Source: Arctopsyche grandis (taxonomy: Eukaryota; Arthropoda; Insecta; Trichoptera; Hydropsychidae). From it: 64,000 nt of DNA. The stretch spans positions 24,327,001-24,391,000 of the forward strand of contig NC_135362.1 of NCBI RefSeq assembly GCF_051622035.1, given 5' to 3'. A program made the translations under genes and the position numbers. Positions within the stretch are counted from its first letter, which is position 1, and every line of letters begins with the position of its first letter. Below, one piece after another: positions 37,561 through 47,900 of the stretch. The notes beneath the pieces are model-generated. The model was given only the letters and a program-made list of their open reading frames with translations, was not told the origin of the DNA and did not search any database.

Positions 37561-38419
37561 ATAATAAAATAAAAAGTAAAAAAATGTATGTATATATTTT
37601 TGTACACATATGTATTATCATAGTGACTTTTTGGAATAGCCTGTAAAATTACTATTACTAGTAAAATTACTAATGAACACAAAAACAAGGTATTGTCAAC
37701 TTTTGGCCACTGTTGTACTTTTAAACGTAAAAGCGAGCATAACACAGTAATTTTATACTCTCCTATACCTTTCGTTCCTTTGAGCAGGATCAAATTTTCC
37801 CAAAAACATTCAAACTCGAGTCTCAAATGATTCAAACAACAAGACACATACATACAAGATTACTTCGTAATTCATACTAATCCATACAAAAGTTAAGCTT
37901 GAAGCTACATACATATACATACATATGTACACCACATCCTTAAATACAAAGACTCGGTCCTTTAAGATGGACGGCCGCCATAACGACACGCCAAACCAAA
38001 CTGCCAATAATAACGACAACGATACAGCGGGCAATATGAAAACGATAATGGCGCATTGTTTTCGACGACGATTAATCACAATCGAAATAAATAAATTTCT
38101 GGTTTTCGCGCACAGGGGTGGTGGAAGTTGGAGGGGAGGAGAGGGCGAGACAGAGCAGGAAGGAAGGTCGAACCACCCTGACCGCAAATAAACGAATTTA
38201 TTTATGATGTGATCGAACTGTCAAAGTGTGAATTAATTTCGCGAAATTGATGCGTGTGAACGAAATCGATCCGCAGAATTATTATTAGATATTAAAATCG
38301 CTCGCCTGAAATGAGTGAACCAACTATTTATTGGTGGTGTGACTCAGTATTTGAATAATATTTTAAAATAAAACTTCTCCATGGACAGTATGATGATGGA
38401 ATATGGATAGGACGGAATC

Positions 38420-39265
38420 ATATGTGGGGCTGTTAGCTACAATATACGAGTACAAGAACGCAACAGCTACGGTTAAACTTTTTTCAGATACAGATAGATT
38501 TAGCATAGGAAAAAAGTGAGGCGAGGAGATACCATCTTGCCCAAGTTTTTCAATGCGGTACTTGAGGGAGTTTTCAGGATCTTGGAATGGGACACAGCAG
38601 GACTAAAAATCAAAGGTCGCTTCTAGAGTCATCTCCGATTCGCAGACGATATAGTTTTAATAGCTCGCGATCCAACTGACATACTTAACAGACCAACACA
38701 GCTGGACAGGGAAAGTAGGAAAGTAGGATTAAAAATTAACGTAGATGAGACCAAACTATTGTTCAATAGTTATTGCATGCCTGATAGCTTTTCATTAGAT
38801 GATGAATAGTAGAAGTAATAAATAATTTAATTGATATGTCCGGTAGTTAAGAAGAATAAATAAAGAGAAGTATAAAATTAGTATGGAGTGCATTTGGACG
38901 AATTAATGCGGTTTTTAAATTTAAAAAAATGCCACTTTGCCCGAAGAAAAAGATCTTTGATCAATGTGTGCTGCCAGTGATGATGTAAGTATGTTAAACT
39001 TGGACATTGAACTCCAAGAAGCTACACAAAGTCCAATACACTCAAAGAAGTATGGAACGCTGTATGCTCGGCATAACGAGGAAAAATAGGAAGCGGAATA
39101 CGCGGGTGAGAAGTATGACACGTGTAGTAGATAGAGAGAGTGAAGAGATTGAAATGGCAATGGGCGAAACACGTACCCGAAAGAATGTAAAAGTGTAAAA
39201 GGAAGGTCACAAGGAAGATGGTTAGATGAAATCAAGATGGATGGGAGTTGCTCAGAACAGAGACG
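38420..39265 (+). mobile_element. RTE-type reverse transcriptase remnant
   Basis: Broken-frame reading gives NATATVKLFSDTDRFSIGK, GDTILPKFFNAVLEGVF, then LRFADDIVLIARDP with the catalytic FADD motif intact, then LDRESRKVGLKINVDETKLL. Further on come MPLCPKKKIFDQCVLPVM and VQYTQRSMERCMLGITRK. The order is RT palm then C-terminal RTE region. Stops and frameshifts (for example after KIKGRF, and in the thumb) show it is inactive. The endonuclease part is missing. Confidence 0.9.
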
Positions 39266-40984
39266 AGATGATTTACGCTATCCACTTTTGAACAACTATA
39301 ATTAAAACTCTACAACTATACATATGTCTATACACATACATAAAATAATGATAAAGCCAAATTCTATGGTCAATAATTTAGTAATATTTTGAGTCGTTGA
39401 AGCACCTACTACCTACTATTTTGCCACTAAGACCACCCCACCATATATGTATATGTATGCATGTGTGAATCCTTTGAGATTCATTGAATAAAATCACATC
39501 CATTCGTCCTTTTACGATACATTCATCACATAACGACGAGGTTGGCCATCTCTAATATAAAATACGTATGGAATAGTCCGGTATCTTCGAATGCATTGCA
39601 ATTTCGAATAATGCAACCGAAGTTAACCAGGTAGGTGACTTTTCCTTGTATGCTCACATGAACTCTCCTTTCCGTAATATTTACGGGCTACATTTTTATT
39701 ATTTTCCCGGGATGAAATTTCCATCCACGGGATGGAAACCTGAAAGGCCCACGTCGTTCGACATTATTTGCATCTCTTTACTGTCGACAATAGGTCGAGT
39801 TTTTGCATCGAAGGATACTTTTAGTATTTTTGAAGTGTCTCTTACAAAATGCATTTTTCCCCCTCGGAAGACTCTCGTTAGATGTATGTATATTTAAAAC
39901 AATTTCGTTTCCGTTTCGCACAACATGACGATGCGATGGTTGAACTGCAAATTTATGCTTTTTTCGGTACGATGGAGATGTAAAACATTGCTCGTAAAAT
40001 AATTTGATTTATTGTATCGTCGGAAAAAATTATGTAATGACGAAAACATCCCTTTAGACGAACGAGGTCGAAAATACTGAGGCGGAATTAGATTTTTTAA
40101 CTTCCAATGCCTTTTGTCTTCCTCTCATGTTCTACTTACATATAAATATATACATATATACACTCATACATAGTCCATATGTATATGGCATAATAAATAA
40201 CATCGCGCTAATTCGACATCCGAATATACATATGTACATAAAGCAGTTTCATTAATACATATTTATAACAAAGCAATCTTTTGTATAGTGAAATATTTTT
40301 TTATATGCTACATTGAATTATTTACATTACATCAGGGCAGCATACAACGAAACTCTATTAATTGGCAGATTTAGTTCAAAAAAGCTGGATCCATACACCA
40401 GAACCCGTATGTATCTTTAATCTCTTTAACTGTATCAAACCATACAAATTAGCTACTAAGCTGTAAGACGAGAGAAATAAGACCGAAAAATAAGTAAAAG
40501 CTTTAAAAAAACTTCAATAATCATCACGCTCTGCAAGCCCTAGAAACTTATCAGAGAATCTTGCAAACTCTGAGCTAAAATACTAGAAACAGCAATTATA
40601 CGGGGGCGTTCAAAATTTTTCCGAAAATACAAATAAAAGTCCATATATGTAAGTATTGCGCCTCCAACACATTTGTTTTTTATTCATATGTAATCGTTAG
40701 AGGGGCATGTCTCATGAAAAGGGGCCTTAAATTAAAAGGCAGCAAGTTGAATCAAACACTCAATTTATTTTTCAATATATTGTACCTTAGAAATCCGGAC
40801 CAATTTTAAGTGGAGAATTCCAAATTTGCATTGAATAACGTTTGTGTAGAATTACGAGTTTGAAGGAAAATAGAGTTTTTGGGGAATGCAGTGCCTGTTC
40901 GGACTACTGCATGTCCGAACACTTGCCTACTTGCTTTTAAAAAGAGGGACACATAGTAGACTGGACATTCTGGAGGACAACAAA
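39266..40984. other. Unassigned, partly non-repetitive
   Basis: 39500-40130 is compositionally balanced and unmatched in the window, without a recognisable exon. 40300-40980 is AT-rich. Confidence 0.3.
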
Positions 40985-41485
40985 TTAAATGGCCAGTATT
41001 TTAATCAATTTCGTTAAGTATAAAAATCAGTTTTAGGCCAGTTTTTATTAACGAAATGGTCAGTATTGTACTATTGAATGTCAGTATAAATAACAAAGGA
41101 TAGTATAAAAAACTGACGTAAATTCACCAGAACAAATAGCAATCAATGCCTGTTGGATAAAATTGTGTATCAAGATCGTATCAACCTTGTGTTAATCACA
41201 ATCAAAAAGTAATACTGGCCATTCGTCAAAATAAAACTTACCATTTAAAATGAATACTGACCATTTATGTTGAACTACTGACCATTTATGTTGAACTTCC
41301 GACCATTTATATCGAAATACTGACCATTTATGTTGAACTACCGACCATTTATGTTGAAATACTGACCATTTATTTTAAATTAGACCTTTTATTATTTATA
41401 TTGACCACTTGTATACTGAACGATGTGTATATGTATGTAAATACTGGCCATTCAATATAAATATTGACCTTTTTTATTTAAATAC
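40985..41485. repeat. GGTCAGTATT foldback-type repeat, copy 2
   Basis: The left part carries TGGCCAGTATTTTAATCAA and ATGGTCAGTATTG. The right part carries six or more spaced inverse units of about 21 bases, such as TACTGACCATTTATGTTGAA, at 41250-41375. It ends with TATTGACC/AATACTGA. No open frame is present. Confidence 0.7.
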
Positions 41486-41489
41486 TGAT

Positions 41490-41866
41490 AAAAGTGCGAA
41501 AAAGATAAAGTTATAAGCGTTTAAACAATTAAAACGTGTTTATTACGATTATTTTTCATCATCAAACTATCGACAGCGATTTAAAATTCTACCAGTGACC
41601 AATCCGCGCAAAATGGCAAAGTTTAAAACGATCGGAAGAATATAGGAATACTGTCATTTGTAATTCGTTTCCTATTGGCTGTCGTCAAAATCGTTTTTGA
41701 TTGGCTGATTTGTGATTCGTCGGTCATTAAATAACATTAATTTTTTTCGATTCAAATATAAATGTAATAAAAAGACAAATGAAGATTTTTTCACGGTTCG
41801 CCGGTATTATCACTACTATGTAGACTGCATTTCCATTTACCGAGCGAAGCCGGCTAGCACCACTAG
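41490..41866. mobile_element. Helitron fragments with a plus-strand 3' end
   Basis: 41490-41660 matches Helitron interior at 14150-14310 (CGTGTTTATTACGATTATTT, AAACGATCGGAAGAATATAG). 41790-41866 is a plus-strand Helitron 3' end: CCGAGCGAAGCCGG stem-loop, then CTAGCACCACTAG|T with the terminal CTAG at 41863-41866. Confidence 0.65.
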
Positions 41867-42399
41867 TTATTCATAAAGAGTGATTTTATTTAGAGTACCG
41901 TCTCTATAAACATTTGTGACAAACTTAAGAAAATCAAATTAGAGTTAAAGTTAGCGCACATTTCAAGTTTCATCAAATGCATGTTTGTAGATGCAAAAGT
42001 AATTTAAAACCGACATTTGTACATATTTGTGCAGCACTATCGCAAACACTTGATAAAACAAATTTCAAAAAGCTTATTACGCTCACATACAAACTGTATA
42101 TATGTAGGTTCTGTTTACGAATATTAACCACTACCTGGAAACTCTTTGAACACATGCGTTCAAGGAGTACGTAAAAGACAATGAATACTATCTGAATAAA
42201 ATGGCCACGGTTACTTTTGGCCAGTCGACTGGTTCTTTGTTTCGCGTTGATGTTTCCCTTACAAGTCAGATAGTTCTTTGTTCGGCACGATTAATTAAAT
42301 CGATGTCTTAAAGCGCTAATCTAGCCTGAATGCTAAATAATGTGGGGGTTTTACCACAATCGCACTCGGCTAATTGAGATACAGAACTATCCCGACCAC

Positions 42400-42424
42400 C
42401 CACCCACCCACCCCCCCCCCCCCT
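42400..42424. repeat. C-rich low-complexity tract
   Basis: CCCACCCACCCA followed by an uninterrupted run of C. Confidence 0.9.
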
Positions 42425-43825
42425 TCCATACACGGTTCAATACTTGGATTAATCTCCTATTGTGTCAGAAAAGCCTCGGTTGTGTTATATTTAATCGACT
42501 GATTGATTCTGGATTTGACGCACGTTGAACTGTAGTCTGGGTATCAAATTTTAAACGGCCGTCGTTAAAATGCCGTAAAAGGCAAAAGAGCGTGGTTATT
42601 TAAGGGATTTAAATGGGGGGTGCGATGGAAGGGGTTCTGGAACTTTTTACAACTATGAGTGAGTCTGGAAATTCATATCTGCAAAAATGTATAAAATCCA
42701 ATTTTAATGTGCACAAAATTTTCCAGCGAGTCCGTCAGAAACAGAAGCGTAATTTTTCGTATGCAAATATTGTATAATAATATACCGTTGAAATTAAAAA
42801 TAATATTGCGGAATTTAAATGCATGTATTAATAATACAGACGTTACACTTTAATATGTATAAGACTATTTTTTGTTCAATTTGAATTATTCGGATGAAAG
42901 ATTGATTTTTTTATTATACGAAAAAACTGTCACTTTTGACGGACGAGAATAAATGACAGGCAGAAAGCTCGTTTATTTGAATTTCATTAGTCCAATAATA
43001 AAATCGTTATATAAAAGAGACGAAAAATTAACAGTAAATAAATAAAGATCCGTTTATATTATCTAGAACTGCACGTCAAGAGCTCGGCACAGCACTGCAC
43101 CGAAAAGACTATTTCTATTCATAGTATATAGCACCACTTGTTTTCGGTACATTCATGCTTTTTATGGACCAGTTCAAGACACAATCAGCTTAAAAATACA
43201 CTATAGAGCGTGACAATATGGCAACACTTTCGTTAGTACGGGTGAACTCGCCACTATGACGTCTCGTCACATGTGAATATTTCCACAGTGACCAAAGAAA
43301 ACCAGTTCTGCTTGTTACGTCTCGGTAACCTTTACTGCTGTATAATACGAATATATCGTGTCGGTCGCTGCTGTTTCAGATACGTTACATGCACATTACG
43401 GAAGATATGAATGTGTCCATATAGAATGTACTAAAGAATATTTTTCGTACGTGCAGATTCCGGCTTGAGCCGTGTTGGTATAAACGAACATTGAGTAATA
43501 TTTTCAAAAAACGGATATGTGAGGGCACGCACGGTAGAAATTAAAATAAAAAAAATACCTTGTAAAAATTGACACTTTTTTATCACACAATTTTTGCAAC
43601 CATTTTTCATTTTTTTATCTTTCAAAGCTTACACTTACACAAACACCGTTCTTGAATTTTTTGGCAGTTTAAAAATATATTAAAATTTACAATGAATTAA
43701 AATAGATTCAAGATTACATTATTTTTAAATGAACTTTGCATATACTTTAATATTAATATATGAGGATAAAAAAAAATAATAAAAGTGACTTTTTTTTTAT
43801 AAATTACGCACAGTTGTTATAAAAA
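42425..43825. other. Unassigned region
   Basis: No gene is seen. 43080-43400 is GC-richer and shares ACTGCTGTATAATACGAATA-type wording with 19100-19580. Confidence 0.35.
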
Positions 43826-44219
43826 CTAGTGTTGTACCCGATGAAATATAAGATCATCGCATGGGTGTTGGCATATTAATATGAAAAAAAAATGGTAAAA
43901 ACTACCTACCTACCTACCTACATGTATATAATATATAAACAATATAAAACACCAATAGAAAAATTAATTAATTAAATTTCTTTCAATAGATGGCGGTAAA
44001 CGCTCAGAAACTTAGCGCCATCTATTTGCGTAGAGGAAACATTAGTAGCAAACAATATATATAGAAGCTATTTCTTTTGTTATTATATTCGTATTCGTTT
44101 TATTGGCAGTGGCTTAGCTGTAACGTACATACATATGTATGTCGAATCGAAACTACTATTATATTATGACGAGCGTTATCTCACACAGAATAGCGATATT
44201 ATACATATAAATTGATAGA
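43826..44219 (-). mobile_element. Helitron, minus strand, complete ends
   Basis: On the minus strand it starts TCTATCAATTTATATG (44219) after A and ends CTAG (43829-43826) followed by T. The interior is collinear with 26334-26822. The segment between GATGGCGG...AGCGCCATC (about 43990-44025) is an internal inverted repeat. Non-autonomous, 394 bases. Confidence 0.82.
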
Positions 44220-44953
44220 TTTCTGGAGGTGCAGAACAAGTCGTCGGAAAATTGGAAATTTTCCATCAAACTTTCTACATGATGTTACATTTTGAGTTAA
44301 TTGCTTTCCATTTATCCAAAATATGAAGAAACATCTACTGCTTATTCAATTATGTAAAGTCAACATACTAACTCATTCCGTCGAAAATTTATTTCAACAA
44401 CCAAAGATTATTTCTTCATACAAACTCTTCAAACTATCAAAAAATACTATATTTAAAATAGACTACTTTATTGTAGACAAACCTTATTGGCCTTTTTTTA
44501 GATGTTATTATAACTGAATGTATTTATGTACCTATATAATTTTTAAATTAAATAAATATACTTAAAATAAAAACTAATTAAAATCTGGATAACCGGAAAA
44601 CTGAAATTTTTCAATTTCCAGGTTACCCGGGAGCCAACTTTGTCTCTGATACTAATAATTACACATTTAATAATTATTATTATACAAAATGATCAAATTT
44701 TGATATAAATATAAATTAAATGTACACACATTTTTCCATCGGTGGAGAGGAATCCTCAGTTAGAGCGCAAATTTATGACCCAAGACGAAAGAAGTGATCT
44801 TACACTACACTACACTTCCAAAATAAGCGTCCCGACAAATTTGTACCGCTGACCCAAAAAGGCCATCAAATATACGAGCCACACAATTTACTACGTGGCG
44901 TATGGACGTCACGTTTAGTTTTCGTCATTTACTTATTGAATTGGGTAACTTAC

Positions 44954-47900
44954 CACGTCGATAATGTGATGAAGGGAAACTCCGAAGGTGACCGGCAGGG
45001 GTCTGGAATAGTCTTCGACGGGTCTGACTCCGGCATCGTAAGTTTCCATAAGCTTTCTGGACAGCAGGTACTCCTGAATGTCACCTTTGATGACGTGCAC
45101 TGTAATAAATAAACGGATCCGGGTCAGAAACGTACTAAGCGCCTATACAGTACACAATCAATTATCAATACTTTTTTTATATATAAAATACATTCTTATT
45201 TTATCTACATATGTACGTAGTAACAAATAGAAAAAGTTTTGTGATTATACGAATATTCGAGTTCGAGATTTTGACTGATTCAAACTCAGAATCGATCACA
45301 GATCGCGTTTTTATGATATAGAAAAAATGTATGTGCATGTATGTGTGTGTGTGTATCAGTGTATTTTGGGGATTTTTTGAACTCCGTTAGTCCTATCAAA
45401 CTGAAACTTAGTATCAATTACTAAAATTCTAGTCTACATGATGTAGTTTTTTTTCAGATTTTTAAGTTGACCGGAAATGGTACCTCTCCTTATATGTGCC
45501 CTCTTTTTTTAATTTCTTGAATTCAATTATCTCCCAAACTATTAACCAAATCAGGCTGAATTATTTTACATGTAATAGAAATAATAAATTTTATACCTTT
45601 ATATTTTATTATAATTTTACCTAAGCCGAAAGTAGTACTTTTGTCTTCCTACATTTAAGTTTCCCTACATTTAGGCTCAATTTGTATCGAAAATGCTCTC
45701 ATAGCCGGTATGTGTGAACGTGTACGTATATTTATTGAATTTTTTTTTTATCCTTCTTATATTCCTTAAATACGTACATAGATAAATTCGTGAGTTGGCC
45801 ACATCCGAATTTTTTTTTCTTCAGCAGCGAAGACAATAAAAATATCAAATGCATTTTCAATGACCGGAACTGTACCCATATAAATAAAAATTCACAATAT
45901 AATATTTTAAATTGGGGGCCGAATCGCCATTTGATTACAGCCGAACTAATTATGAACAGATTTCGCCTCGGCAATTAACCATTAAAAGGGTCACAATTTC
46001 GTCGTCCCAAAACAAATCCCCGCCAGGGGTCAAAAGTAACAAAAAACTTTTTAAACGACGCACAAATGATAAATTCAAAGTACTAGCCCTACATCTACAT
46101 ACCTACATATGTACATATGTACATATCATATATAGTGCTTAGAGCATAAAGGTACAATTCGACCAAATCAAGTTATTAAATGCACTTTACGTAAATTTAT
46201 AACATTTTTACTATAAATTCGAAACTATATTTAAAAAATGGTCACACATGAGGATAGGTTGCCAATTTGCTTGGAACCGTTTCAACAACGAAATCAGATA
46301 AATTGGCAAACTCTGATAGGAAACCATCGATATGGAGTCATACATGTTCAAGGTCTGGCCACCAACATCGGGCCAGGGGCTCAACCCATGACTCCTCGGT
46401 TCATAGCATTATAAGCTAACCACTGAACTATGTTTCTGGTTCACCACTGAACTATCTGTGCACATATTTGTATGTATGAATGTAATAGTGAAAATACAAG
46501 AAGAGGTGGTTGTAGAAAACTCAACGAAAAGAAAATTAAAAAGCTACCGTTTTAAAACGCTATCTTTTTCCGAGGAAAATTCGTTCACAGTGTGTACGTT
46601 TTCCACTCGAAAATAAATTAGTGTAATTTTTAACCACTTCTATTGAAGTTGTGTACGAAGTATGCATCTGTATATAGACTGAACCACTTTACGATTTTAG
46701 TGTTGAAACTTGTAAAATGTGCGCTCATATTGAGTATAGCGAGCGTCAATTTTGCGGGCCCAAATTTATAACAATATAAAATATATGTACATATGTATGT
46801 ATCAAAGACCTGAGCATCACTTTAATATGTGTTCGTAATTAAGCTTTTCTTTGCCTATTTAAATCAATTTTGCGGGCCCAAATTTATAACAATATAAAAT
46901 ATGTATACATATGTATGTACACATGAATCATAGACCTGAGCATCACTTTAATGTGTTCGTAGTTAAGCTTTCCTTTGCCTATTTAAATCAATATATGTAT
47001 GTAAATCTAGAATGATGATAATATTTTTATTTTGTCAAATCAATATCACAATCGAAAAAAAGAGGACAACTATAAGGGGGGGTACCATTTCCGGTCTACT
47101 TAAAAATTTACGTCGTGTCGATAAGAATTTCAGTAACCGATACTACGTTTCAGTTAGATAGGACTAACGGTGTTCAAAAAATCCCCAAAATACAATTTTT
47201 CTAGATCATGAAAACGTGATCAGTAAACGATTATGAGTTCTAATCAGTCAAAATCTCGAGTTCAAATTTTCGCATGATCACAAAACTTCATCTATTGTTA
47301 CTACGTTCATACATACATAGATAAAGAAAAAACCAAATTGGTGATGATTGAACTTTATTTAGCCAACAATACAGCTCGGTGGTTGCGTTTATGCGAACCA
47401 CCGATAGGTTCCCACTTTCAAATCTTGGGTTGGCCCCTGAATTTAAGAGAATTTATTCGGAGTATTTACGCAGTGCTGCTGGTCAGACTTGGATATTTGT
47501 CAATCGTTTCCTATCAAAGTTTGCCAATTTATCTGATTTTATTGTCGAAACGGTTCCTCATCAATTTAGCATCATAGTAAAATAAAAAATAAATAGCTAG
47601 ATACAATTTATATACAAACGTATGTAGATATTATAAATTTGGTGCTTACAAATTGAAAACTGTAGATTTGTTTACCGAACAAAACAAACACATCTATCAT
47701 CATCATCATATGGTAGATAAATTTAGTGGTTTTTTCTATTAGATGTATTTAAAAACGACGTTCTTTAACGGTTCGAGGACATTTCATCGCACGATCATTT
47801 CATCGTGGGAACATCTCGCCGACAGATTTCATGCAACTATATTTTTAATTATATTATACGGCAATAAACAATTTCGAACATAATATATAATTAATTGTTT

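Noticed and set aside
38921..39235. 104-codon minus-strand open frame
   Set aside because: Antisense shadow of the RTE remnant at 38420-39265.
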